From assembly GCF_001484765.1 (NCBI RefSeq), contig NZ_LLXO01000007.1, forward strand, positions 1-64,000: 64,000 bases of DNA, read 5' to 3'. How positions within the stretch are numbered: position 1 is the stretch's first letter; each line of letters opens with the position of its first letter. Made by a program: the position numbers and the translations under genes. The notes beneath the pieces are model-generated. The model worked only from the letters and a program-made list of their open reading frames with translations. It made no database searches and had not been told where the DNA came from. The stretch comes from Entomohabitans teleogrylli. GTDB lineage: Bacteria; Pseudomonadota; Gammaproteobacteria; Enterobacterales; Enterobacteriaceae. Shown here piece by piece: positions 38,524-46,818 of this stretch.

Positions 38524-39495
38524 ATGTCAAACAGTCTGACCTGGTGCGACCTGCCGAGCGATGTTTCCCTCTGGCCCGGGTTGCCGCTCTCATTAAGTGG
38601 CGATGAGTTGATGCCGCTGGATTATCGCGCTGGCCGCAGTGGCTGGCTCCTGTACGGACGGGATCTCGACAAACAGCGGCTGGCGGATTATCAGCGTAAG
38701 CTGGGGGCGGCAATGGTTATCGTCAGCGCCTGGAGCATTGACGACTATCAGGTGCTGCGCCTGGCGGGATCGCTGACTGCGCGTGCAACCCGGCTGGCCC
38801 ACGACGCCGGACTGGACGTGGCGCCGATGGGGCGTATTCCCCATTTGCGTACCCCGGGCCTGCTGGTGATGGACATGGACTCGACGGCGATTCAGATCGA
38901 GTGTATTGATGAAATCGCGAAGCTGGCCGGTACCGGCGAGATGGTGGCGGAAGTCACTGAGCGCGCCATGCGCGGGGAGCTGGATTTTGCCGCCAGTCTG
39001 CGCCAGCGGGTGGCGACCCTGAAAGGGGCGGATGCCAATATTCTGCACCAGGTGCGCGAGGGGCTACCGCTGATGCCTGGCCTGACGTCGCTGGTGCAAA
39101 AATTGCAGGCGCTGGACTGGAAAGTAGCTATCGCCTCGGGCGGTTTTACCTTCTTCGCCGAATATCTGCGCGATCAACTGGCGCTGGTGGACGTGGTGGC
39201 CAACGAACTGGAAATTGTCGACGGCAAACTGACCGGCCAGGTGATTGGCCCGATCGTCGACGCGCAGTATAAAGCGATGACCCTGCAGCGGCTGGCGCAA
39301 GCGCACCAGATCCCGCAGGCGCAGACGGTGGCGATCGGCGATGGCGCTAACGATCTGCCGATGATCGAGTGTGCGGGGCTGGGGATTGCCTACCACGCGA
39401 AGCCGAAAGTGAATCAAAAGACTGAAGTGACCATCCGTCATGCGGATCTGATGGGGGTATACTGCATTCTGTCCGGAAGTTTGAATCAGGAATAA
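38524..39495 (+). CDS. serB: Phosphoserine phosphatase
   Basis: SerB carries out the last step of serine synthesis. The 323-residue product has an N-terminal ACT-like part (1-105) and a HAD catalytic domain. Nucleophile Asp117 and Asp119 are in VMDMDSTAIQIECIDE, motif II is ASGGFTFF, and motif IV is AIGDGANDLPMIECAG. Its end lies 13 bp before radA, with which it is probably co-transcribed. Confidence 0.97.
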   Translation: MSNSLTWCDLPSDVSLWPGLPLSLSGDELMPLDYRAGRSGWLLYGRDLDKQRLADYQRKLGAAMVIVSAWSIDDYQVLRLAGSLTARATRLAHDAGLDVAPMGRIPHLRTPGLLVMDMDSTAIQIECIDEIAKLAGTGEMVAEVTERAMRGELDFAASLRQRVATLKGADANILHQVREGLPLMPGLTSLVQKLQALDWKVAIASGGFTFFAEYLRDQLALVDVVANELEIVDGKLTGQVIGPIVDAQYKAMTLQRLAQAHQIPQAQTVAIGDGANDLPMIECAGLGIAYHAKPKVNQKTEVTIRHADLMGVYCILSGSLNQE

Positions 39496-39508
39496 TCAGG
39501 GGGTTGCG

Positions 39509-40891
39509 GTGGCGAAAGCTCCAAAACGCGCGTTTGTCTGTAATGAGTGCGGCGCCGATTATCCGCGCTGGCAGGGCCAGTGTAGCGCCTGTCATGCCTG
39601 GAACAGCATCACGGAAGTGCGTATCGCCGCTTCCCCCACCGTGGCGCGTAACGAACGCCTCAGCGGCTATGCCGGCAGCGCCGGCGTCAGCAAAGTGCAG
39701 AAGCTTTCCGAAATCAGCCTTGAGGAACTGCCGCGCTTTTCGACCGGGTTTAAAGAGTTCGATCGGGTGCTGGGCGGTGGTGTGGTGCCGGGCAGCGCGA
39801 TTCTGATCGGCGGTAACCCCGGCGCCGGGAAATCAACTCTGCTGTTACAAACCCTGTGCCGGCTGGCGGAGCAAATGAAGACGCTGTACGTCACCGGAGA
39901 AGAGTCTTTGCAGCAGGTAGCGATGCGCGCCCACCGCCTGGGGTTGCCGACCGGCAATCTCAATATGCTGTCGGAAACCAGCATCGAACAAATCTGCCTG
40001 ATCGCCGAGGAAGAGCAGCCAAAACTGATGGTGATCGACTCTATCCAGGTCATGCATATGGCGGATATTCAGTCCTCCCCGGGCAGCGTGGCGCAGGTGC
40101 GTGAAACGGCGGCTTACCTGACGCGTTTTGCCAAAACCCGCGGAGTGGCCATTATTATGGTAGGGCACGTCACTAAAGACGGCTCGCTGGCCGGGCCGAA
40201 GGTCCTGGAGCACTGCATTGACTGTTCGGTGCTGCTCGACGGCGACGCCGATTCCCGCTTCCGCACCCTGCGCAGCCATAAAAACCGTTTTGGCGCGGTC
40301 AATGAGCTGGGGGTGTTCGCCATGACGGAACAGGGGCTGCGTGAAGTCAGCAACCCGTCGGCGATTTTCCTCAGCCGCGGCGACGAGGTGACTTCCGGCA
40401 GTTCGGTGATGGTGGTCTGGGAAGGCACCCGTCCGCTGCTGGTGGAAATTCAGGCGCTGGTGGATCAGTCGATGATGGCCAACCCGCGGCGGGTGGCGGT
40501 CGGTCTGGAGCAGAACCGGTTGGCTATCTTGCTGGCAGTGCTGCATCGCCACGGCGGTCTGCAGATGGCCGACCAGGATGTGTTCGTCAACGTGGTGGGC
40601 GGCGTGAAAGTCACGGAAACCAGCGCCGACCTGGCGCTGTTGCTGGCGATGGTCTCCAGCCTGCGTGACAGGCCGCTGCCGCAGGACCTGGTGGTGTTCG
40701 GCGAAGTCGGGCTGGCCGGGGAGATTCGTCCGGTTCCCAGCGGCCAGGAACGTATTTCCGAAGCTGCGAAGCACGGCTTCCGCCGGGCGGTGGTGCCGGC
40801 CGCCAATGTGCCGAAGCGGCCCCCGGAAGGCATGCAGGTCTTCGGCGTGAAAAAGCTGTCGGATGCGCTGGCGGTGTTTGACGATCTGTAA
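39509..40891 (+). CDS. radA: DNA repair protein RadA
   Basis: RadA is a RecA-like, Lon-related ATPase that speeds branch migration during recombination. The 460 residues equal the E. coli length. The N-terminal zinc finger has Cys11, Cys14, Cys25 and Cys28; Walker A is GGNPGAGKST near residue 95; the RadA motif KNRFGAVNE is near residue 255; the C-terminal Lon-protease-like domain (about 285-460) lacks the protease Ser-Lys dyad in the family. It starts with GTG 39509 after GGGGG. Confidence 0.96.
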   Translation: MAKAPKRAFVCNECGADYPRWQGQCSACHAWNSITEVRIAASPTVARNERLSGYAGSAGVSKVQKLSEISLEELPRFSTGFKEFDRVLGGGVVPGSAILIGGNPGAGKSTLLLQTLCRLAEQMKTLYVTGEESLQQVAMRAHRLGLPTGNLNMLSETSIEQICLIAEEEQPKLMVIDSIQVMHMADIQSSPGSVAQVRETAAYLTRFAKTRGVAIIMVGHVTKDGSLAGPKVLEHCIDCSVLLDGDADSRFRTLRSHKNRFGAVNELGVFAMTEQGLREVSNPSAIFLSRGDEVTSGSSVMVVWEGTRPLLVEIQALVDQSMMANPRRVAVGLEQNRLAILLAVLHRHGGLQMADQDVFVNVVGGVKVTETSADLALLLAMVSSLRDRPLPQDLVVFGEVGLAGEIRPVPSGQERISEAAKHGFRRAVVPAANVPKRPPEGMQVFGVKKLSDALAVFDDL

Positions 40892-40980
40892 ATCATCTTT
40901 TTATCCGGTCGCTCACGCTGCGGCGGCCGTGAATCCCTTTGATTAGCTGGCGGAATTCCGCCCCATGCAGGAGGCAAAGC

Positions 40981-42231
40981 ATGTCGTCTTTTGAGTACCT
41001 GAAAACTGCAATCCGCCACAAAGGCTGCACTCTGCAGCAAGTCGCGGATGCCAGCGGCATGACCAAAGGCTACCTGAGCCAGTTGCTGAACGCCAAGATC
41101 AAAAGCCCCAGCGCCCGTAAGCTGGAGGCGTTGCACCGTTTCCTCGGGCTGGAATTTCCGCGCCAGCAGAAAAATATTGGCGTGGTGTTCGGTAAGTTTT
41201 ATCCGCTGCATACCGGCCATATCTATCTGATTCAGCGCGCCTGTAGCCAGGTGGATGAACTGCATATTGTTATGGGCTATGACGAAAGCCGCGATCGCGC
41301 GCTATTTGAGGACAGCGCCATGTCCCAACAGCCGACGATCAGCGATCGTCTGCGCTGGCTGCTGCAGACGTTCAAATACCAGAAAAATATTCGCATTCAT
41401 GCCTTTAATGAAGAGGGCATGGAGCCGTACCCTCACGGCTGGGACGTGTGGAGTCGCGGGATCAAAGCCTTTATGGAAGAAAAAGGGATCGAACCGAACT
41501 GGATCTACACCTCGGAAGAGGCGGACGCTCCGCAGTATCTGGAACATCTGGGCATTGAAACTGTGCTGATCGACCCACAGCGCACCTTTATGAATATCAG
41601 CGGTTCGCAAATCCGCGAGAATCCCTTCCGCTACTGGGATTACATCCCAACGGAGGTGAAACCCTTCTTTGTGCGCACGGTGGCGATCCTTGGCGGCGAG
41701 TCGAGTGGTAAATCCACGCTGGTGAATAAACTGGCCAATATCTTTAATACTACCAGCGCCTGGGAATATGGCCGGGATTATGTGTTTTCCCATCTGGGCG
41801 GCGATGAGATGGCGCTCCAGTATTCCGATTACGACAAAATCGCCCTCGGTCACGCCCAGTACATTGATTTTGCGGTGAAGTACGCCAATAAAGTGGCGTT
41901 TATCGATACGGACTTCGTTTCGACCCAGGCCTTCTGTAAGAAGTATGAAGGCCGTGAACATCCCTTTGTTCAGGCGTTGATCGACGAGTACCGTTTCGAT
42001 TTGGTGATTCTCCTGGAGAATAACACCCCCTGGGTGGCTGATGGGTTACGCAGTCTGGGAAGCGCCGTGGATCGCCGTGAATTCCAGCAGATGCTGATGT
42101 CGATGCTGCGGGAAAACAATATTGAGTATGTGCATATTACCGATGCGGATTATGACACCCGCTTTCTGCGCTGCGTCGAACTGGTGAAGCAACTGATGGG
42201 CGAACAAAATCCCTCTCTGCCGGGCAGGTAG
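40981..42231 (+). CDS. nadR: NadR: NAD repressor, NMN adenylyltransferase and ribosylnicotinamide kinase
   Basis: NadR represses nadA, nadB and pncB when NAD is high and also makes NAD from NMN and NMN from nicotinamide riboside. The 416-residue protein has an HTH (residues 1-60, CTLQQVADASGMTKGYLSQL), a nucleotidyltransferase domain (about 62-228, GKFYPLHTGHIYLIQ) and a kinase domain from about 230 (GGESSGKSTLVNKL). ATG 40981 is chosen by homology, with AGGAGG about 8 bases upstream. It has a slightly longer C-terminal tail than E. coli (410). Confidence 0.96.
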   Translation: MSSFEYLKTAIRHKGCTLQQVADASGMTKGYLSQLLNAKIKSPSARKLEALHRFLGLEFPRQQKNIGVVFGKFYPLHTGHIYLIQRACSQVDELHIVMGYDESRDRALFEDSAMSQQPTISDRLRWLLQTFKYQKNIRIHAFNEEGMEPYPHGWDVWSRGIKAFMEEKGIEPNWIYTSEEADAPQYLEHLGIETVLIDPQRTFMNISGSQIRENPFRYWDYIPTEVKPFFVRTVAILGGESSGKSTLVNKLANIFNTTSAWEYGRDYVFSHLGGDEMALQYSDYDKIALGHAQYIDFAVKYANKVAFIDTDFVSTQAFCKKYEGREHPFVQALIDEYRFDLVILLENNTPWVADGLRSLGSAVDRREFQQMLMSMLRENNIEYVHITDADYDTRFLRCVELVKQLMGEQNPSLPGR

Positions 42232-42933
42232 TTTCGGCTGGCGACGATGCTGTGACGCCACGTTTGCTATGCAGCGTGACCTGAACAGTATCGACGCCAT
42301 TCCATCTTCCCTGTTGCACCGAAGCTAACCGTTAACTGAAAGGATTTCTGCACTATTTTCTGAAGTTTATTTCATATGACAGCTTTCCTTCAGAACTTCA
42401 TATTATCAGTGGCGATATCTAATATCTGCTCTGCTTAAACTCCCTGAACGCCTTGTTCATTATCTAATAATTCGGCAAAACGAATATATGACGGCTAAAA
42501 ATAAGCCAGGAATATTCATAATGAAATGCCTGAATTTCTCTGAAGAGTAACCCGATATTCGTAGTGAATTTTCTTAATATTCCGGGTTTCTGGGGAGTTT
42601 TTTTGAAGAAATGAAACTATTTTCATTTTAAATCATTTGTTTTTTTTATATTTTTTTAATTTAAAACTTGCTATGTCATTGAAATTAATTTTTTATTGGA
42701 TTTTTTTTGTTGAAAATTATTAATTATTTTAATTGGTTTATGATAGCTTACAACGATCAATTAGTGAATTATAATAGCTTTTTTCTATTGTATTTTTATT
42801 ATTGATCGTTCAAAACGATTATTTTTTATATTTTTTTCTCTGTATAAATTTAAACATAACCGTATTTATTCAAAGTTGGTTTGTAAGTTATTAATAGCCT
42901 TTTGGTCACTCTCGCCATATCAATGGTGGTAAA
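42232..42933. other. AT-rich gap between nadR and the fimbrial genes
   Basis: The first 100 bases look ordinary; from about 42340 the DNA is very AT-rich, with long T and A runs. I see no gene or clear remnant of an usher or major pilin. Near the right end is a pair of perfect 10-bp inverted repeats. Composition and position suggest an H-NS-bound control region for the fimbrial genes. Confidence 0.6.
42752..42810. repeat. Inverted repeat AACGATCAAT / ATTGATCGTT
   Basis: The left arm is 42752-42761 and the right arm 42801-42810, with 39 bp of A/T-rich DNA between. It is 123 bp upstream of the chaperone start. It may be a paired operator or a recombinase or regulator site. Confidence 0.6.
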
Positions 42934-43689
42934 ATGAATCTAAATTTTATTTATTTTTCAGGGTTATTCCTGTGTTCGTTATCTGTGCATTCAGCGTTCG
43001 CCGCATTATCAGTGGAGCGCTCCCGGGTCATTTTCAATGAAGGGGAAAAATCCGTCGGCTTAACTGTGAAAAATAGTAATTTACAGGATCCCTATCTTGC
43101 TCAGGGATGGATGGAAAACGAAAAAGAAGAAAAAATCAGCGGTCCTCTGATGATCTTGCCTCCAGTCCAGCGTGTGGAAGCTGGTGGAAAAACAATGATT
43201 AGAATTCAGCAGGTTACAGACATATCCGCCCTGCCCAAAGACAGGGAGAGTGTTTTCTGGCTTAACCTGCGCGAAATCCCGCCCAAATCCGATAGGCCCA
43301 ATGTTCTGATGCTGGCCATGCAGACCCGGATGAAGGTCTTCTGGCGCCCGAAATCCCTGAAGGTCGATCCGCTGGCTGATACGGTTCCCGGTACCGACAC
43401 CCTGACGCTTACCCGCCAGGGCGACCGTTATCAGGTGAATAACCCGACAGCCTGGCATTTTTCTTTCGTCGAGATGCGCAGCAGCCTGCACGGCAAGGGG
43501 CTGGATAACTTCGAGCCGGTGATGGTCTCCCCGAAAGGGAAGGCAGAACTGCCGCTGCCAGCATCCCGGGCGGGTAACAATCCGGTTCTGGTGTTTATCA
43601 ATGATTACGGCAGCGCACGGTTGTTGCCGTTTACCTGTACCGGCAACACCTGTAAGGCCGGCAAAGTGGCGTTACCCAGGGAGGGCTGA
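42934..43689 (+). CDS. PapD-type fimbrial chaperone
   Basis: The 251-residue periplasmic chaperone has a signal peptide (MNLNFIYFSGLFLCSLSVHS, cleavage after AFA near residue 23) and two Ig-like domains. The beta-strand G1 donor region and the conserved sites are visible: ERSRVIFNEGEKSVGLTVKN, PPVQRVEAGGKTMIRIQ and ESVFWLNLREIPPK, and the second domain has NPTAWHFSFVEM and a Cys pair (FTCTGNTC). It delivers pilins to an usher by donor-strand complementation. The genes that follow are pilins, but no usher gene is adjacent on either side. The stop is one base before the next start. Confidence 0.9.
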   Translation: MNLNFIYFSGLFLCSLSVHSAFAALSVERSRVIFNEGEKSVGLTVKNSNLQDPYLAQGWMENEKEEKISGPLMILPPVQRVEAGGKTMIRIQQVTDISALPKDRESVFWLNLREIPPKSDRPNVLMLAMQTRMKVFWRPKSLKVDPLADTVPGTDTLTLTRQGDRYQVNNPTAWHFSFVEMRSSLHGKGLDNFEPVMVSPKGKAELPLPASRAGNNPVLVFINDYGSARLLPFTCTGNTCKAGKVALPREG

Positions 43690-43690
43690 T

Positions 43691-44203
43691 ATGAAGCATC
43701 TATTTTTTACCGTGACTTTACTGGCAGGTGCGGTTCTGCTGCCGTCAGGGCAGTTGGTTGCTGCTGAAGGTGATACTACCACTATCAAAGTTACCGGTAC
43801 CCTGGTAGAGGGGCCACAATGTACGGTTAACACCAACAACGTTGTGAACGTAAATTTCGGTACCAGCCTGGTTACCCGCATGGTGGATGGTGCTAATTAC
43901 AAAAAGGAAATTATCTACGATCTCACCTGTACCGGACCTACCAGCACAGCCCTGAAGTTGACCATCCGCGGCACCCTGGCCAGCTTTGGCTCCGGGCTGC
44001 TCACCACCAGCAAAAGCGGGCTGGGGATTCGCCTGTTCAGTGGTAGTGCCGGTACCACCACCCTGACTCCGGGTAGTTACGTTAATTTCAACGGTACAGC
44101 GAATAGGCCCCGGCTGTGGGCGGTACCGGTGGCCCAGAACAGCGCCACCCTGACTGCCGGTTCGTTTACCGGCACCGGCACTATGGTCATTGATTACCAG
44201 TGA
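43691..44203 (+). CDS. Minor fimbrial subunit 1
   Basis: A 170-residue pilin-like protein. Signal peptide: MKHLFFTVTLLAGAVLLPSG, cleavage near VAA (residue 25). The mature N-terminus IKVTGTLVEGPQCTV is a donor-strand extension followed by the first Cys of the pilin disulfide; the second Cys is in YDLTCTG. It ends GTMVIDYQ with the penultimate Tyr typical of chaperone-usher subunits. GGGAGG lies 7 bases before ATG 43691. It is related to the next two proteins (shared block VDGANYKKEI). It is likely a tip adaptor or minor subunit rather than the rod pilin. Confidence 0.88.
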   Translation: MKHLFFTVTLLAGAVLLPSGQLVAAEGDTTTIKVTGTLVEGPQCTVNTNNVVNVNFGTSLVTRMVDGANYKKEIIYDLTCTGPTSTALKLTIRGTLASFGSGLLTTSKSGLGIRLFSGSAGTTTLTPGSYVNFNGTANRPRLWAVPVAQNSATLTAGSFTGTGTMVIDYQ

Positions 44204-44223
44204 CACGACAGGAGAGAAACACA

Positions 44224-44709
44224 ATGACAAAAAACCTTCTGCATTCCCTGTTACTGACCACCGGCCTCAGTATGGCCGGTAGCGCGCTGGCGGATGCCAC
44301 AGTGAACTTCAGCGGCATCCTGATAGAAGCCCCCCCCTGCGTGGTAAACGAGGACAAGGTGATTACCGTTAACTTCGGTGATGAAGTGATGACCACCCGC
44401 GTTGACGGAACACAGTACAGAAAACCCATCACCTTCGACCTCGACTGTTCGATGGCGGCCTCTTCAAACCAGAAAGTGCGGATATCCGGCACCGTGGCAA
44501 GCTTTGACGGCACCGCGCTGGCCGGAGGTAAAACCGGGCTGGGTATTGCCCTGTATAACGGCAACAACCGGCTGAATGTCGGTGACTGGGTGAATTTTAC
44601 CAATCCGAACGTACCGCAGCTGTACGCAGTGCCCATAAAGCAGAGTGGGGCGACCCTGAGCGGGGGGCCCTTCCGGGTGATGGCCTCGCTGGTGGTGGAA
44701 TACCAGTAA
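44224..44709 (+). CDS. Minor fimbrial subunit 2
   Basis: A 161-residue pilin-like protein with signal peptide MTKNLLHSLLLTTGLSMAGS (cleavage after ALA, residue 23), donor strand VNFSGILIEAPPCVV, second Cys in FDLDCSM, and C-terminus LVVEYQ. It shares VDGTQYRKPI and the KTGLGIALYNG block with its neighbours, so the three subunits come from tandem duplication. The frame open from 44200 adds only upstream residues; AGGAGAG precedes ATG 44224. Function: structural fimbrial component or adaptor (family inference). Confidence 0.88.
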   Translation: MTKNLLHSLLLTTGLSMAGSALADATVNFSGILIEAPPCVVNEDKVITVNFGDEVMTTRVDGTQYRKPITFDLDCSMAASSNQKVRISGTVASFDGTALAGGKTGLGIALYNGNNRLNVGDWVNFTNPNVPQLYAVPIKQSGATLSGGPFRVMASLVVEYQ

Positions 44710-44738
44710 ATGGCACAGACGATAAAAGGGAAAGCGCG

Positions 44739-45245
44739 ATGAACAGCAACAGACAAACATTTGTATGGCTCTATCTGCTGATGTTGTCAGGGATGGCGGC
44801 ACCGGCAATGGCAGCAGATCCGGAGAACCTGGAATTTCTCGGTACCCTGGTTGAAGCGCCGGCCTGCACGATAAGTGAGGGAGGGCCGGTATATGTGGAA
44901 TTCGGCGATGTGAGCATCAAAAAGGTGGTGGACGGTAACTACCGGCGGACAGTGCCGCTCACCCTGAAGTGCGAGGACACCAGTCTGACGTGGCAATTGC
45001 GTCTGAGCGTGCGCGGTAACGCCGCGGGATTTGATACCGATAATGCCACGGTAGTGACGCCGGAGCAGGCGAGTCTGGGGGTGAAAATTTACCAGAACGG
45101 CCAGCCATTTAAGCTGGGCGAGGCGATTAACGTCAACAGTGCAACGTTGCCAGGTATTGAAGCGGTACTGGTACAGCGCGATGGCGTGGATCTGGTGGAA
45201 GGGGATTTCAGCGCCACCGCTACCCTGCGGGCGGAATATCAGTAA
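44739..45245 (+). CDS. Minor fimbrial subunit 3
   Basis: A 168-residue pilin-like protein. Signal peptide to about residue 25 (AMAA), donor strand LEFLGTLVEAPACTI, second Cys in LTLKCED, and C-terminal TLRAEYQ. It shares the VVDGNYRRTV block with subunits 1 and 2. The gap to subunit 2 is 29 bp and to the adhesin 27 bp, so all are one transcript. It probably sits next to the tip adhesin as an adaptor, judging by gene order in other systems. Confidence 0.88.
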   Translation: MNSNRQTFVWLYLLMLSGMAAPAMAADPENLEFLGTLVEAPACTISEGGPVYVEFGDVSIKKVVDGNYRRTVPLTLKCEDTSLTWQLRLSVRGNAAGFDTDNATVVTPEQASLGVKIYQNGQPFKLGEAINVNSATLPGIEAVLVQRDGVDLVEGDFSATATLRAEYQ

Positions 45246-45272
45246 CGCGGCTTTATGCACAGGAGAGTGCAG

Positions 45273-46130
45273 GTGAAAAAACAATTATTTTTGATGGCGC
45301 TGACATCGGCTCTGATGATACCGATTTCAGCTCCTGTTTACAGTGAAACCTACCAGTGGAAAACGATCACTTCGGTAACAGTTGGTATTTCATTGGGAGT
45401 GGCTACCCAATGGTATGTCTATGTGGGTGATATTACTGCTGATTCTGGCAGTGTCAGTCTGGATTCCACAGCGGATTTTGTGGGTAGGCCTCAGGGGATG
45501 CTGGCTGCCAGGGCGATGACTGGTGGTGGATATTACTGGGGGACTATTGATGTTGCCACAACTTATCCACCACCGGGTCTGCCATATAGTGGAACCTGGC
45601 GCCAGGTGCTGGCCGATAGTGTCGGGCATGTCAAAAGCGTAGTGTCAATTCGAAACAATTCTGTAGCGGGTGGCTCTTCTGAAGTCTGTTTTGGTTACAT
45701 ACCTTATAGCGGAACGAATTACAATTTTGAAACTTTTGTTTTTCCGCCCGGTGCTGGTGAGGGAGTAAACTGTATCGTCGCCCCGCCACCAAATGAGTGG
45801 TGCGCCATGACTGTCCCTGAGGTAACTCTGAACTTTGGCACTTTGATGCTCGATCAGGCGGTCGGTAAAACGGCTGATACTTCGGTGGGAGTGTCCTGTA
45901 CGTCATCCTCAATCAGTTATGTGCTGAAACTGCAGACCGGAAATACCTATATCCCGCTCAACAACGGGATGCGTGCTAACCTGGGACTGGGAGATACTAA
46001 TACAGCACCCGGTAGCACTACTTACTCCGGCTCTCAGTCTGATCTCAAGCTGACGGGCACTCTGGCTGGTACTCCGACATCAAGTGGGGCGTTCAATGGC
46101 AGCGGGGTGCTGATGGTAGTGTATCAGTAA
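45273..46130 (+). CDS. Two-domain fimbrial tip adhesin
   Basis: The 285-residue protein has a signal peptide (about 1-24), an N-terminal domain of about 145 residues with no family I recognise, rich in Tyr, Gly and Ser with only two or three Cys residues, and a C-terminal pilin domain (from about 165: WCAMTVPEVTLNFGTLMLDQ ... GVLMVVYQ). This is the layout of tip adhesins such as MrkD, FimH or MrpH, where the first domain binds the receptor. I chose GTG 45273 because AGGAG lies 7 bases upstream and the signal peptide starts with KKQLF; ATG 45255 is an alternative. It is last in the operon, as tip adhesins usually are. The receptor is unknown. Confidence 0.83.
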   Translation: MKKQLFLMALTSALMIPISAPVYSETYQWKTITSVTVGISLGVATQWYVYVGDITADSGSVSLDSTADFVGRPQGMLAARAMTGGGYYWGTIDVATTYPPPGLPYSGTWRQVLADSVGHVKSVVSIRNNSVAGGSSEVCFGYIPYSGTNYNFETFVFPPGAGEGVNCIVAPPPNEWCAMTVPEVTLNFGTLMLDQAVGKTADTSVGVSCTSSSISYVLKLQTGNTYIPLNNGMRANLGLGDTNTAPGSTTYSGSQSDLKLTGTLAGTPTSSGAFNGSGVLMVVYQ

Positions 46131-46398
46131 GTGAAGTTTGATCTCTGTGGTTGGGAGCAATACTGTGGCGGTGTAGTTTTGCGCCACAACGCACTGCCAG
46201 CAAGCGCCCACCCTGTCCAGCGCGATGGCGTGAAAAAAGCACTATTGCTATCGCCATCAGCTCGCTGTCTTACACGGGCTTTCGTTGACACAGCTTTACA
46301 TAACATCCCTAATCCCCCCTCAATTCCTGCAGAGTCCTGGTGAAAAATCAGCGCCAGGGTTACAGGAAACCCGGTATAAAACATCATCGGAGAATAAT

Positions 46399-46707
46399 AT
46401 GAATACGCTGAAAAATACCCTGCTCGCCACCGTACTTCTGAGCTGCGCTGCCGGCGCTTTTGCCGCACCGACTAACCATGAAGCCAGACCGCAATCCGGG
46501 CCGAAGCCGTGCCACGGAATGATGATGCCGCCGCCTGCGCCGATCTATGCTGTCAGCCAGCAAACCGATGATCCGAAAGCCGCGCTGGATAATGTGGTGA
46601 AAAACGTTCCTGAGCTGGAAAAAGGCAAGAAATATGAAATTCGGGTTGTCGTGAAAGAGCTTCCGGCGAAACCGGAAAGAGCGCCGGCGCCAGCACCGGT
46701 ACAGTGA
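46399..46707 (+). CDS. Small secreted protein of unknown function
   Basis: The 102-residue product begins with a signal peptide (MNTLKNTLLATVLLSCAAGA, cleavage after FAA near residue 23). The mature part has one Cys, a Met-Pro run (CHGMMMPPPAP), a central helix-like segment (KAALDNVVKNVPELEKGKKY) and a Pro-Ala-rich tail. I do not recognise the family. GGAGA precedes ATG 46399; the frame extends to 46285 without support. It follows the adhesin gene after 268 bp and precedes a second small secreted protein on the same strand. Confidence 0.7.
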   Translation: MNTLKNTLLATVLLSCAAGAFAAPTNHEARPQSGPKPCHGMMMPPPAPIYAVSQQTDDPKAALDNVVKNVPELEKGKKYEIRVVVKELPAKPERAPAPAPVQ

Positions 46708-46818
46708 TGACTCGCGAGTCAGGGGGATAAACAAGCCCTGACCGTGGAGAACAGGTAGCCTGAGCGGTTATTTTAGCGCCGCATCAGGCTCTTTAAACGG
46801 CAGGAACAGGAGCTTCTG

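Noticed and set aside
42752-42810. Invertible fim-type switch
   Set aside because: The arms are only 39 bp apart and no recombinase gene is near; fim-type switches are about 300 bp, so I do not call it a switch.
46164-46188. Hairpin TGTGGCG/CGCCACA after the adhesin gene as a terminator
   Set aside because: Long loop and no T tract; too weak to call.
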